A DNA stretch of 64,000 nt from Brassicibacter mesophilus (GCF_050433385.1 NZ_JBNPXI010000003.1:62001-126000), one strand, 5' to 3'. Shown: positions 8,430 through 17,330, counted from the first letter of the stretch. Notes: a model not told the origin generated them from the letters alone. Program-made: numbers and translations.

Positions 8430-8462
8430 CAAGCCACTTCGCATAAAAAGCGAAATGGCTTG
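8430..8462. terminator. Hairpin between SASP-like and GreA-like genes
   Basis: CAAGCCACTTCGC (8430-8442) pairs with GCGAAATGGCTTG (8450-8462), one mismatch. No long T tract on either side, so termination of the leftward SASP-like transcript is likely but not certain. Confidence 0.55.
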
Positions 8463-8563
8463 TTAATTAAGCTTACCATATATGTTAATGATTGTCAATG
8501 GTTACTGACATTACCATTTAATTGAAGAAAGAACATTTAATTCAATTAATATTCTGAAAATTA

Positions 8564-8749
8564 CTATTTAAATCCAATTAGATTGAATCTAGACCTAGAT
8601 ACAATTTGTCTATTCAAATCTTTATTTAAATTAGTTCTTGTTTCTTCATCTAAAGATTTTCTATCAATAGTACTTAATTCAAGTGCCATTTCATTTTTTA
8701 GCTCATTTAATGCTTGTATCGAATTTGGATTTCTTAAGCCTCTAGTCAT
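8564..8749 (-). CDS. Divergent alpha/beta-type small acid-soluble spore protein (SASP)-like
   Basis: 61-residue protein. The segment ALNELKNEMALEL (about residues 13-25) matches the conserved first SASP helix (ALxxxKxExAxEL), whose Glu-containing site is cut by the germination protease in classical SASPs. The C-terminal half (RTNLNKDLNRQIVSRSRF) is basic and lacks the usual GGxMVKxMI ending, so this is either a divergent DNA-binding SASP or a relative with another role. GAGGTG precedes ATG 8749. A spore role also fits the other sporulation genes nearby. Confidence 0.6.
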   Translation of the reverse strand: MTRGLRNPNSIQALNELKNEMALELSTIDRKSLDEETRTNLNKDLNRQIVSRSRFNLIGFK

Positions 8750-9002
8750 TTAAACACCTCTTTTATAGTTAAATTCTTTACTATATTTTCTTCAATTAAA
8801 ATAGTAATTATGCAAGATATAGCCGTATTTTACAGTTTAATATAATTAATAAAAATAAATGTTCTTTGATAATGAAATTGCATAATAAGCATATAGTTGT
8901 GGGAATATAAAATTAACTAAAACTCAGTTAAGATTAAGTTTAAACTTTACTTGAAATGTAAGCTATAGGAAGAAGCAAAATAACATAAATGGAGGGTTGA
9001 AA

Positions 9003-10928
9003 ATGCCAGAGAAAAAAGGTTTGTCACATAATGCTTATGGAGGAATTCATGGAAAGGATTATATACCTTATATACCGGCAGACGAAGCAATGCCAGAGAT
9101 AACTACAGCATCTCTAGTAATAGGATGTCTTTTTGCTATATTGTTTGGTGCTGCAAATACATACTTAGGATTAAAGGTTGGGTTGACGATTTCAGCTTCT
9201 ATACCAGGTGCTATACTTGCAACAGGTATACTTAGAGGAGTATTAAGAAGAAACAATATTTTGGAAGCAAACCTTATTCAATCAGTAGGATCTATGGGAG
9301 AATCAATCGCAGGCGGGCTTATATTTACACTTCCTGCTATTATAATTTGGGGAATGACATTAAAGCTTAGTACAATAGTAGTTGTTACTTTATTAGGGGG
9401 ACTTTTAGGAGTTTTATTTATTGTTCCGTTAAGAAGGTTTCTTACTGTAGAAGAGCATGGAGAGCTTGTATATCCAGAAGGAATGGCAGCTGCTGAAGTT
9501 CTTGTTACAGGTAGTACTGGTGGAACAGGTTTTAAAACAGTATTATCAGGTTTATTTGGAGGGGCAATATATAAGCTTTTATCTGGTGGATTCGCTCTAT
9601 GGCTTGAGGAGCCAGAGTGGACTATTAAACCGGTTCAAAATACTATTTTTGGTGTAGATGTTTTAGCTTCACTTGTTGGAGTAGGTTATATAGTTGGGAT
9701 AGAAGCAGCTTTATATATGTTTTCTGGAGCTTTAGTTGCATGGATTGGATTAATACCGCTTATCAAATATGTTGGTTCAGGTCTAACGGTTCCATTATTT
9801 CCATCAACTGACTTGATTGCTGACATGAGTGCTTGGTCTATATGGAGCAGCTATATACGATATGTAGGAGCAGGTGCAGTTGCAGCAGGAGGATTCATCA
9901 GTTTGGCTAAATCAGCACCAACAATCGTAAGTTCATTTAAATCAGCAATGTCAGGTATAGGAGCAAGTGGCGGAGGAAACAAAAGAACAGATAAAGATAT
10001 ACCACTAACTTGGATAATTGGTGGAGCTATACTAGTATTTATTCTTTCGTGGGTCTTACCTATAATTGATGTTGGACCAGTTGGTGCTTTAATGGTTATA
10101 ATTTTTGCATTTTTCTTCTCTGTTGTTTCAGCAAGAATAGTAGGAATAGTAGGTGTATCTAATAACCCTGTGTCTGGTATGACGATTGCTACTTTATTAT
10201 TTGTAACTTCAATACTGAGACTTATAGGATTTGTAGGCGATACAGGAATGTTAGCAGCTATAATTGCTGGAGGAATAGTGTGTGTAGGTATTGCTGTTGC
10301 AGGTGGAGCAGGACAGAACATGAAGACTACATACATTATTGGAGGTACTCCTAGAAATATTCAAGTAGGTATGTACATTGGAATAATAGCCAGTTCAATA
10401 TTTGTTGGTATGGTCATACTGCTCTTGCATAATATTTATGGAATGGGGTCTGAACAAATACCAGCGCCACAAGCTACATTGATGTCAATGGTTGTAAAAG
10501 GAGTTATGACAGGTAAGCTTCCATGGACACTAGTTATAATAGGTGCAGTTTTCGGTGTGATGTGCGAACTAATGGGAATACCAATATTGGCATTTGCTCT
10601 AGGCCTGTATTTGCCAATACATTTAAGTGCAGGTATTTTAGTTGGGGGTATAATAAGAACACTTGTAGATAAAAAGTTCAAAAAAGATGATAATTTACTT
10701 AAAAAGCAAACTGAAAAAGGAATTTTATTGTCATCTGGGTTGGTCGCTGGTGATGCATTGATGGGAATAGTCATAGCTGCGTTTGCAGGATTAAATATTG
10801 ACATAGCTATCGGGAAGAGGATAGCGCCAGGGATAACTGGAAACCCAATTACGGCTTCTATAGCATTTTTGATATTAGCAATATGGATATACTACTTTAC
10901 TACTAAAGTAAACACAAGAGATGTATAG
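9003..10928 (+). CDS. OPT-family oligopeptide transporter
   Basis: Large polytopic proton-coupled transporter, about 640 residues and 14-16 predicted helices, of the OPT (oligopeptide/metal-chelate) family. Typical features include LFGAANTYLGLKVGLTISASIPGA near residue 45, the SIGESI-like NLIQSVGSMGESIAGG and internal glycine-rich helices. I use ATG 9003 rather than TTG 8997 because GGAGGG (8991-8996) is directly adjacent to the TTG. The PqqD-like gene follows after only 8 bases, so the two are translationally close and probably one operon. Substrate (peptide, siderophore or metal complex) cannot be read from sequence. Confidence 0.92.
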   Translation: MPEKKGLSHNAYGGIHGKDYIPYIPADEAMPEITTASLVIGCLFAILFGAANTYLGLKVGLTISASIPGAILATGILRGVLRRNNILEANLIQSVGSMGESIAGGLIFTLPAIIIWGMTLKLSTIVVVTLLGGLLGVLFIVPLRRFLTVEEHGELVYPEGMAAAEVLVTGSTGGTGFKTVLSGLFGGAIYKLLSGGFALWLEEPEWTIKPVQNTIFGVDVLASLVGVGYIVGIEAALYMFSGALVAWIGLIPLIKYVGSGLTVPLFPSTDLIADMSAWSIWSSYIRYVGAGAVAAGGFISLAKSAPTIVSSFKSAMSGIGASGGGNKRTDKDIPLTWIIGGAILVFILSWVLPIIDVGPVGALMVIIFAFFFSVVSARIVGIVGVSNNPVSGMTIATLLFVTSILRLIGFVGDTGMLAAIIAGGIVCVGIAVAGGAGQNMKTTYIIGGTPRNIQVGMYIGIIASSIFVGMVILLLHNIYGMGSEQIPAPQATLMSMVVKGVMTGKLPWTLVIIGAVFGVMCELMGIPILAFALGLYLPIHLSAGILVGGIIRTLVDKKFKKDDNLLKKQTEKGILLSSGLVAGDALMGIVIAAFAGLNIDIAIGKRIAPGITGNPITASIAFLILAIWIYYFTTKVNTRDV

Positions 10929-10936
10929 GTGATAAT

Positions 10937-11290
10937 ATGTCAAAAAAAAGTAAGGATAACTTCCTATTGTATATACCGAGTAGAAATCATGATACATGGA
11001 AAGAAAAAAATGGTAATATTTATTTAATAATTCATCATGACAAGTTAGCTGAGAAAATAACTAGTTGGCTTACCAAAAGGCCTACAGCTACAGATGTAAA
11101 ACTAGATGAACTAGGTACTTTTGTATGGAAAGAAATAGATGATCGAAAAACAGTGTATGATATTGGGCAATGCCTGTTCAAGCAATTTGGAGATAAATGC
11201 GAACCAATATATGAAAGGCTCATAATGTATCTTAGGTATCTAAATAAAAAGGGATGGATTAGATTTAGAAAAGAAGAGATGATGGGATAA
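10937..11290 (+). CDS. PqqD-family peptide-binding/chaperone-like protein
   Basis: 117-residue protein with a PqqD winged-helix-like fold signature: KLDELGTFVWKEIDDRKTVYDIGQCLFKQFG (about 53-83) and a C-terminal LRYLNKKGWIRFRK. PqqD proteins bind precursor peptides for radical-SAM or other RiPP enzymes, but no such enzyme or precursor is visible here. The partner is the OPT transporter 8 bases upstream, followed at once by a terminator. This suggests a role in transporter function or peptide handling. Family is fairly sure; function is not. Confidence 0.78.
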   Translation: MSKKSKDNFLLYIPSRNHDTWKEKNGNIYLIIHHDKLAEKITSWLTKRPTATDVKLDELGTFVWKEIDDRKTVYDIGQCLFKQFGDKCEPIYERLIMYLRYLNKKGWIRFRKEEMMG

Positions 11291-11294
11291 TAAG

Positions 11295-11330
11295 AGGCTT
11301 ATTTAGACTATGTCTAAATAAGCCTTTATA
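11295..11330. terminator. Terminator after OPT-PqqD, shared with convergent exporter gene
   Basis: AGGCTTATTTAGAC (11295-11308) pairs perfectly with 11312-11325, loop TAT, followed by TTATATT. Confidence 0.8.
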
Positions 11331-12245
11331 TTATGTATTTTCTAATACTACATTATTTTTAAGAGTTTTTTTATCTTCATATCCAACTATATATACAGAT
11401 AAAACTATCAGTAGTCCTCCAATTATTTGAGGCGAAGAAATTTTTTCATCTAGAATAAAATAACTAGCTATAACAGTTACAAGAGGAAGCATGTTTAAAT
11501 ATAGAGATGAAGTAGATACTCCTAGATGTTCCATAGAATAAACATAAGTATAATAGCCAATGGCAGAACAGAATATTCCTAAGTAAAGTACATTGAATAT
11601 TATTGTTGGACTAATCATAGATATGTTAGTTGATTCGAATAAAGAAAATGGTATAAAAAATATAGTTCCAAAAACAGATTGATAGAAAACTATAGTAAGC
11701 TGAGAATATTTACCGAATAACGGTTTTGTTACAAGCGAATATACAACCCATGCTAATACTGCTCCTAACATATGTAGGTATCCTAGGAAGCTGCCAGAAG
11801 AGGTTAGTTCTTTGAAATTTATATTTACGATAAAGAAGACACCTATAAACGAAATAAACACGCTAAGCATCTTCAATTTTGTTAGTCTTGTTTTAAAAAT
11901 AATAGTTTCAGAGATAAAAGTGAAAATAGGGATAGTAGCAATTATCAGTGAAGCAGTAGATGCTGGTAATAGTTTAACACCATTATTTTCAAAGAAAAAA
12001 TAAATGGTTACACCTATAAGCCCTGCTATAGCCATGAGCGGTAAATCTTTCTTATTTACTTTTGTATTTGGCTCCTTAATTTTAAAAACTGCAAATAAAA
12101 ACACTGAAGCTATAACAAATCTTACTAAACCTAAAGTCATAGGAGGTATGACATCTATAGCAACCTTTATGCTTAAGAATGAAAGTCCCCAAACAAATAC
12201 TGTAAATATTACACTGATAATAGGAAGTAATTCTTGTTTTTTCAT
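11331..12245 (-). CDS. EamA/DMT-family permease
   Basis: Ten-helix drug/metabolite transporter of 304 residues, with two EamA repeats (about 10-140 and 155-290). Family features: VFVWGLSFLSIKVAIDVIPPMTLGLVRF near the start and SMEHLGVSTSSLYLNMLPLVTVIASYFILDEKIS in the second repeat. AAAGGAG precedes ATG 12245. It converges with the OPT-PqqD operon. Substrate unknown. A second EamA protein is encoded at 53753-54634. Confidence 0.9.
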   Translation of the reverse strand: MKKQELLPIISVIFTVFVWGLSFLSIKVAIDVIPPMTLGLVRFVIASVFLFAVFKIKEPNTKVNKKDLPLMAIAGLIGVTIYFFFENNGVKLLPASTASLIIATIPIFTFISETIIFKTRLTKLKMLSVFISFIGVFFIVNINFKELTSSGSFLGYLHMLGAVLAWVVYSLVTKPLFGKYSQLTIVFYQSVFGTIFFIPFSLFESTNISMISPTIIFNVLYLGIFCSAIGYYTYVYSMEHLGVSTSSLYLNMLPLVTVIASYFILDEKISSPQIIGGLLIVLSVYIVGYEDKKTLKNNVVLENT

Positions 12246-12694
12246 GTCTATTCTCCTTTACATCACATATTATTTCATGGATACCAACTATTATATTATC
12301 ACTTAATTAGAATTTAGGATATAAATAAATTTAAATAATTAATTAGGTAGAGATATTAGTTTATATGTTAGTTTTTGTAAAAAATAAAGGGAATGTATGG
12401 CATGTGTAGAATTATAAGAGTAAGATTAAATTATAAAAGTTAAGGTAGGAGAGATTGCTAGAAAAAAGTACTGGAAATATAAACTCATGTAACAAAAGAA
12501 AATATTAGTAAGATAAAAAGTCAGTTGGATAGGTTATTAATAAAGTATACACCTATAAGCAGAAATTCACGAACACATGGTTAGAGAATGCAATAGTTAT
12601 AAGAAATTATGACTTCAATTTCCGAGTATTTCTTTGGGGTCAAAAGATCACGAAGTTAAACTAATAAATAATAATTTTGAAGGGAGTGAGCGAC
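12246..12694. other. Intergenic DNA, no gene seen
   Basis: AT-rich, stop-rich DNA at the boundary between the conserved EamA gene and the cassette-like array. A GGTTAGAG at about 12579 could be a degenerate end box of the repeat family, but no convincing partner is visible. Confidence 0.5.
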
Positions 12695-12736
12695 ATGAAA
12701 CGTCGATTAATACGAAATAAGGTGATTTTTGTTTAA
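12695..12736 (+). CDS. Possible 13-residue leader peptide upstream of the APH-like gene
   Basis: ATG 12695 has a good ribosome binding site (GAAGGGAGTGAG) and encodes MKRRLIRNKVIFV before a TAA. The stop codon abuts a 12-bp hairpin (12737-12781) that ends 46 bases before the APH-like gene. The arrangement recalls leader-peptide attenuators of antibiotic-resistance genes. Chance occurrence is possible. Confidence 0.35.
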   Translation: MKRRLIRNKVIFV

Positions 12737-12781
12737 GTTGAAATAGTATAAATGTTAGTGCTGTTATTTTACTATTTCAAC
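12737..12781 (+). promoter_or_regulatory. Hairpin between leader ORF and APH-like gene
   Basis: GTTGAAATAGTA (12737-12748) pairs perfectly with TACTATTTCAAC (12770-12781). No T tract follows, so it is not a classic terminator. It does not cover the GAAAGAGG ribosome binding site of the downstream gene. Confidence 0.5.
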
Positions 12782-12827
12782 AAGTTTGTTAGTACAAAAT
12801 AATTTAGTATGAAAGAGGTAGAATAAC

Positions 12828-13814
12828 ATGTTAAAATTGAAGCATCTTTTTGACAATAGAGATTTGGCTGAAATGCTAGTGAAAAATTGGGAATACGATA
12901 CACTTTCTTTGGATATGTTTAACTATTATAGAATTTCATCAAACGCTGTTTATCCATTTAAGTATAATGGAAAAACAAGATTATTAAGATTTTCTCCCGT
13001 TGAAGAAAAAATTAAGAGTAACTTAATAAGTGAATTAGATTTTATCCACTATCTGAGATCAAATGGCTATCCAGCTTTATGTACTGTAGCTTCAAAAAAT
13101 AATCAAGAGCTTCTAGAAGTAAGTACACCTTGGGGTGATTATTTTGCAGTTGTATTTGAAAGAGTTGCTGGAGTTCAATTAGGGGAGATAGATTACAATT
13201 ATGATATTTGCAGAAAACATGGTAAGTATTTAGGTAAATTGCATAAGCTATCTTCAGAGTACAAACCGAAAACAAGATCCCGTTGGTCATATGAAGATGT
13301 TCTTCGATGGATCGAAAAGGTACTATCAAATTTTGAAAATGAAGTAAAGGCTATGCAGGAGGTAAAAGAACTAAGATCATATTTGCTAAAACTACCCCAA
13401 AATCATACAACTTTTGGATTGATTCATTACGATTTTGAGTTAGATAATATTTTTTATGATCAAACTACTGATACTTTAAGTATTATAGACTTTGATGATA
13501 CAATGTATCACTGGTATGCAATGGATATTGAACAGGCGTTGGATAGCATAATGAATGAATCATCTTGTGATAATTATTTTGTAATGAAGGATATTTTTAT
13601 TGAAGGTTACAGAGAAGAATTTTATGTTTCTGACGAGATGCTATCATATATGCACATATTTAGAAGATTTGCAAATTTATATGGTTATGTTAGGATTTTA
13701 TTATCTTCATCAGAGGTTTGGGACAATGAGCCTGAGTGGTTAGTTAATTTAAGAGATAAACTGACATTCTCTATGAATCAACGTTCAAAGTCATTTGATG
13801 TAAAGATAATATAG
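12828..13814 (+). CDS. Aminoglycoside phosphotransferase (APH)-family kinase
   Basis: Protein-kinase-like small-molecule kinase, 328 residues. The catalytic loop is HYDFELDN (HxDxxxxN type) and the metal-binding motif is IIDFDDTMYHWYAMDIEQAL. The N-lobe starts with a nucleotide-binding beta sheet (SNAVYPFKYNGKTRLLRFSP). Substrates of this broad family include aminoglycosides, macrolides, choline and homoserine, and the true one is unknown. It is the first gene of a co-directional array separated by attC-like repeats. GAAAGAGG precedes ATG 12828. Resistance is possible but not shown. Confidence 0.85.
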   Translation: MLKLKHLFDNRDLAEMLVKNWEYDTLSLDMFNYYRISSNAVYPFKYNGKTRLLRFSPVEEKIKSNLISELDFIHYLRSNGYPALCTVASKNNQELLEVSTPWGDYFAVVFERVAGVQLGEIDYNYDICRKHGKYLGKLHKLSSEYKPKTRSRWSYEDVLRWIEKVLSNFENEVKAMQEVKELRSYLLKLPQNHTTFGLIHYDFELDNIFYDQTTDTLSIIDFDDTMYHWYAMDIEQALDSIMNESSCDNYFVMKDIFIEGYREEFYVSDEMLSYMHIFRRFANLYGYVRILLSSSEVWDNEPEWLVNLRDKLTFSMNQRSKSFDVKII

Positions 13815-13820
13815 TAATTA

Positions 13821-13857
13821 TTATTAAGAGGCTGATATTTTGTTAGCCTCTTAATAA
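13821..13857 (+). terminator. Terminator-like hairpin after the APH-like gene
   Basis: TTATTAAGAGGCTGA (13821-13835) pairs with TTAGCCTCTTAATAA (13843-13857), one mismatch; T tract poor. Confidence 0.55.
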
Positions 13858-13890
13858 AATCAGTTTAGAGCAATAATTAGGGCTTGAAGT

Positions 13891-14035
13891 CATAATACCG
13901 TATAACAATGTACTTGTGCAAGGGTGCACTAGGGTACAAGCCTAGTGCATTGTGCACCACATCCCTTCGCTGGGAGGTAAGGGGACTATCTCTGGGAGTC
14001 AGCTCAGGGACATCGCAAATACTGGGGCGTTAGGT
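13891..14035 (+). repeat. Cassette-array repeat 1 (attC-like)
   Basis: Begins CATAATACCGTATAACAATG, contains GTGCAAGGGTGCACTAGG with an internal hairpin (GCACTAGG ... CCTAGTGC) and CATCCCTTCGCTGGGAG, and ends CAGGGACATCGCAAATACTG then GGGCGTTAGG. Shares blocks with the repeats at 16585, 59961 and 62752. Confidence 0.7.
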
Positions 14036-14150
14036 GTAATTTTTTTAATAGAGCAGTAGCTTAAAAGTTTTTAGGTTTAATTTTACTGAGACAGGATTGT
14101 AAATAAAGATGAGTTTGAGTTAAAGATATTTATATTTTATGAGGTGAAAA

Positions 14151-14618
14151 ATGAAAATCGATAAAAATAAATTATTTCAATCATTTGAATTCTGGTGCAA
14201 GAAATTGCGTGTATCTCCATACTGGGATATTCGACTTGAATTTGTTGATGATTTTAACTGGAGAAAAACAGGAGATATTAAGGTTGACTGCGATGATAGA
14301 AAAGCGGTTCTTCTTCTTAACATAGCCAATCTAAAACAAGAAAATCTTGAAGAAGTAATTGTTCATGAATTGTTCCATTTGAAAATGTATCCGCTTGACC
14401 AGGTTACAGAATCTCTAATTATTGCTAGTTTTGAAGAAGCAACACCTGCATATGATTTTGCATATAGTCAGTTTTTTATATCATTAGAACAAACAGTAGA
14501 AGAATTGACAAAGTGTTTTCTTCTTGAGTTTGGTGATAATAAGGAGTTGTCATATGGTAGGTGTAAAAATCAAAAGTCGTATAATGAGCTTTTTGATGGG
14601 CTGAAAAAACTTGAATAA
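14151..14618 (+). CDS. Small zincin-like metalloprotein (HExxH)
   Basis: 155-residue cytoplasmic protein with the zinc-protease motif VIVHELFHLKMYPLDQ (HELFH near residue 72). It is preceded by a beta strand AVLLLNIANL, as in minimal zincins such as SprT/WLM or phage-associated peptidases. A third ligand could be E or H downstream (SFEEATPAYDFAYSQF) but is not certain. The gene lies in the cassette array with repeat 1 before it and a structured RNA candidate behind it. Family assignment stops at the HExxH level. Confidence 0.7.
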   Translation: MKIDKNKLFQSFEFWCKKLRVSPYWDIRLEFVDDFNWRKTGDIKVDCDDRKAVLLLNIANLKQENLEEVIVHELFHLKMYPLDQVTESLIIASFEEATPAYDFAYSQFFISLEQTVEELTKCFLLEFGDNKELSYGRCKNQKSYNELFDGLKKLE

Positions 14619-14689
14619 CTTCATGGAATGACCATATTAATGATGCAAAATATTCTTATAAAACGTAATAAATCAATAGAAAGTTAGAG

Positions 14690-14915
14690 TAATCTAAGCT
14701 CAAAGTGAAGTGGTGAAAACTACATCTAGCAATGCATCTTCGTAAAGGTTCGCAGGGGATTCCTCTAGGGTTTGTCGGAGAAGTATTCCTTACGGGGCGT
14801 GCTCACCACATTGTTTCGCTAACCTAGTAATGCCTGCATTAGGTGCTTGGAGCCTCGTAACAATGAGTAGACCTTGTAAGCTCAACGACGTGGCGAGTGA
14901 CAGACGGTATAGGTA
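14690..14915 (+). ncRNA. Structured RNA candidate, possibly raiA-motif-like
   Basis: A GC-richer block without an ORF. The outer helix pairs GTGGTGA (14710-14716) with TCACCAC (14803-14809). It encloses further helices and conserved-looking loops (CTACATCTAGCAATGCATC, GGTTCGCAGGGGATTCC). A 3' domain follows with TGCCTGCATTAGGTGCTTGG and CTTGTAAGCTCAACGACGTG. From memory the layout resembles the raiA motif of Firmicutes, about 210 bases; I cannot run a covariance model. It lies between two cassette-array genes in the + direction. Confidence 0.5.
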
Positions 14916-15166
14916 ATTTCTGTCTCATAAACTGGAAGAAGGAATTCAACCTTGCCGTCCATGACGAGGAAGATGGGGAGATCATAGCAGACTTTTGAGG
15001 CCGTCAGCTCCATTGTCATGTTCTTTGCTGTTCGAAATGATCACGTCAATGAGATGAGTTGCAGCTTAGAAGGATGTAATAATTTTAATAGTAAAGATAT
15101 ATGTTTGCTTAAATGTTATTTTATTACCGTATTAAAACCGAAAAAATCAAGGAAGGAGTAATAATT
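14916..15166 (+). other. Intergenic DNA following the RNA candidate
   Basis: Moderate-GC stretch (ACCTTGCCGTCCATGACGAGG, GAGGCCGTCAGCTCC) without an ORF of its own. It may be the remainder of a cassette repeat or an extension of the RNA element. AAGGAG at the end belongs to the GFA gene. Confidence 0.4.
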
Positions 15167-15580
15167 ATGAAACACACAGGATCATGTCTTTGTGGTGAAA
15201 TTGTTTTTGAGATAGAGGGAGATTTTGAAAATTTCTTTCTTTGCCATTGTGAGCGTTGTCGTAAAGATACTGGTTCGGCACATGCTGCAAATCTGTTTTC
15301 TTCCACAGCCAAGTTAAGATGGTTGTCAGGTGAAAATAAAGTAAAAACTTTTAATTTTAAATCAACTGGGCACATAAGAAGTTTCTGCTCTGATTGTGGA
15401 TCTGCGCTTCCAAATATTCAGATGGATGGAAAACTATTAGTTGTTCCAGCAGGGTGTCTTGACAGTGAAGTACTTATAAAACCTCAAGGGCATATTTACT
15501 TAGCAAGCAAAGCTAATTGGGACAATGACTTAGATAAAGTGCCCAAGTTTGATCAGCTTCCAAAAGTGAATAAAACTTGA
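15167..15580 (+). CDS. GFA/CENP-V-family zinc-binding protein
   Basis: 137-residue protein of the GFA family, whose members bind two zinc ions and include glutathione-dependent formaldehyde-activating-like proteins. Cysteine motifs are in the expected order: SCLCGEIVFEIEG, FLCHCERCRKDTGSAHAANLF and FCSDCGSALP. The start is ATG 15167 behind AAGGAGTAATAATT; an open frame continues upstream to 15113 but has no ribosome binding site. It is a single gene between array repeats. Glutathione is unusual in Clostridia, so the formaldehyde role should not be assumed. Confidence 0.88.
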   Translation: MKHTGSCLCGEIVFEIEGDFENFFLCHCERCRKDTGSAHAANLFSSTAKLRWLSGENKVKTFNFKSTGHIRSFCSDCGSALPNIQMDGKLLVVPAGCLDSEVLIKPQGHIYLASKANWDNDLDKVPKFDQLPKVNKT

Positions 15581-15736
15581 TTGTAAATATGTATAACGAA
15601 GAGGATTTGAAAATCAATTCATGGTTCTTGATACCAAGAATCACGCCAACCCTACGGGTCACAAGACTTCATATATTCCTAAGCATTATGTGAAATCAGT
15701 CTATCTGGCATAAAATTGGGTCATGGGGGGATCACA

Positions 15737-16570
15737 ATGGCTAGTTTTGAGAATTTAAAACCCATTTATAGAAGTAAATTACGTGTTTTCTTAGGCAAGA
15801 GATATTATAGATTGCTTAGATATTTTAATTGGTATTTTGGGAGCAAAAGATATGCAAAAACGAAATATAGCAAGTATCTAGAGAACATATTTTTTTCGCA
15901 TAGAACACCTTTATATAGAAATTTAAGAAATGTAGATATGTGGTTACAGCATAATAAAGTTGAAAACTTAAAGATAGCATTAAATCGAGTTAATGGAATA
16001 CTCATAAAACCAGGCGAAACATTTTCATATTGGAAAAGTATCGGTAATCCAACGAGATTTAAAGGTTATAAGAAGGGAATGAATCTTTATTACGGGAAGT
16101 TTAGAGCAGAAATTGGTGGAGGATTATGCCAGTTATCGAATCTAATATATTGGATGACATTGCATACACCATTAACAGTAATTGAAAGGCATAGACATAG
16201 TTTTGATGTTTTTCCTGATTCTAATAGAACACAACCATTTGGAAGCGGTGCAACGTGTGTTTATAATTATAGAGATTTACAAATTTCAAACGAAACTAAT
16301 GAAACATATCAAATTAGCATTAGAATCGAAGACGAGCACCTTACAGGTGAAATTAGAACCGATATAAAGCCATATTTAAAATATAGGGTATATGAGAAAG
16401 AACATAAGATAACTCATGAATATTGGGGTGGCTATGTAAGACATAATCTTATTAGAAGAGAGATACTAGATATGAATAATAAATTAATAGATGACGAATC
16501 CATATGTGAAAATCATGCATTAATGATGTATGAGCCATTATTAGATACAAGTAAGGAACTAGGGATATAA
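15737..16570 (+). CDS. VanW-family protein
   Basis: About 277 residues with the VanW domain: LNRVNGILIKPGETFSYWKSIGNPT, a glycine-rich FRAEIGGGLCQLSNLIYW motif containing the conserved Cys, and ERHRHSFDVFPDSNRTQPFGSGATCVYNYRDL. VanW proteins occur in some vancomycin-resistance clusters and in many cell-wall loci, but no enzymatic function is established. Start ATG 15737 has GGGGGGA six bases upstream; the TTG at 15716 does not. No vanR/S/H/A/X genes are present, so a glycopeptide link is not supported. It sits alone in the cassette array. Confidence 0.88.
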   Translation: MASFENLKPIYRSKLRVFLGKRYYRLLRYFNWYFGSKRYAKTKYSKYLENIFFSHRTPLYRNLRNVDMWLQHNKVENLKIALNRVNGILIKPGETFSYWKSIGNPTRFKGYKKGMNLYYGKFRAEIGGGLCQLSNLIYWMTLHTPLTVIERHRHSFDVFPDSNRTQPFGSGATCVYNYRDLQISNETNETYQISIRIEDEHLTGEIRTDIKPYLKYRVYEKEHKITHEYWGGYVRHNLIRREILDMNNKLIDDESICENHALMMYEPLLDTSKELGI

Positions 16571-16584
16571 AAAGGACTGATTAT

Positions 16585-16736
16585 CACATAGCACGGTATT
16601 TACACAAGGGTGCGCAAGGATAAGTTTTTGGGGGAAACCAGGTGTACAACACCCCTTCACTGGGAGCAAGCTACACTAGGGAAGTAATGCTATGGGGTTC
16701 GGTTCAGTGATGATACAAATATAGGATGTTATATGA
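16585..16736 (+). repeat. Cassette-array repeat 2 (attC-like family)
   Basis: Contains CATAGCACGGTATTTACACA, AGGGTGCGCAAGG, CACCCCTTCACTGGGAGCAA and GGTTCAGTGATGATACAAAT, and ends GGATGTTATATGAC. Block order matches repeat 1; the GTTAG end box has decayed to GTTAT. Confidence 0.7.
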
Positions 16737-16786
16737 CAATTAATACTGGGTTTCCAAAAACAAACAGTAAGTAGGTGGTAAGAAGA

Positions 16787-17311
16787 ATGTATTTTGATAA
16801 ATTGATAGGGCTTAAAGAAAGAAACGGGCAAGATATTATTACGAGGCAAGCAGTAAGAGCTATTTCAATTAGAGATGATAAAATTTTAATGGTTGCATCA
16901 AACCAAGGAGATTATAAACTTCCTGGTGGTGGAATTAAAAAAAATGAAACACATGAAGAGGCACTATCAAGAGAAATTGTTGAAGAAACAGGTTATAGGT
17001 GTAGACGTGTCAGTAGTATGATTGGTAAAGTATTAGAACGTAAAATGGATATGTATGAAAAAGATAAAATCTTTGAAATGACATCGTATTATTACGTGTG
17101 TGAAGTATCAAATGATATGGGAGAACAATCGTTAGACGGATACGAAATTGAACTAGCGTTTAAACCAATATGGATTAGTATCAATGAAGCAATTTTAAAA
17201 AATATAGAGTTTCAAATGTGTTTGAATAAAGATGATATATGGACTCAACGAGAAAATTATGTATTAGCTAAGATTGAGAGTATGGGGATTAGAGAGTTAT
17301 TGGCTCTATAA
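16787..17311 (+). CDS. NUDIX hydrolase
   Basis: Hydrolyses a nucleoside diphosphate linked to another moiety. A perfect NUDIX box is visible (G-x5-E-x7-REUxEExGU; the segment runs from GGIKKNETHEE through REIVEETGY, about residues 50-71). The start is ATG 16787 with AGGTGG nine bases upstream, rather than the GTG at 16775. It is a stand-alone cassette gene between repeats 2 and 3. Substrate unknown. Confidence 0.9.
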   Translation: MYFDKLIGLKERNGQDIITRQAVRAISIRDDKILMVASNQGDYKLPGGGIKKNETHEEALSREIVEETGYRCRRVSSMIGKVLERKMDMYEKDKIFEMTSYYYVCEVSNDMGEQSLDGYEIELAFKPIWISINEAILKNIEFQMCLNKDDIWTQRENYVLAKIESMGIRELLAL

Positions 17312-17330
17312 ATGATATAGTACTTCCGTA

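Noticed and set aside
8750..9002. Riboswitch upstream of the OPT gene
   Set aside because: No recognisable aptamer core or terminator/anti-terminator pair.
15737..16570. VanW as part of a vancomycin-resistance cluster
   Set aside because: No vanR/S/H/A/X genes nearby; VanW alone is common in Clostridia.
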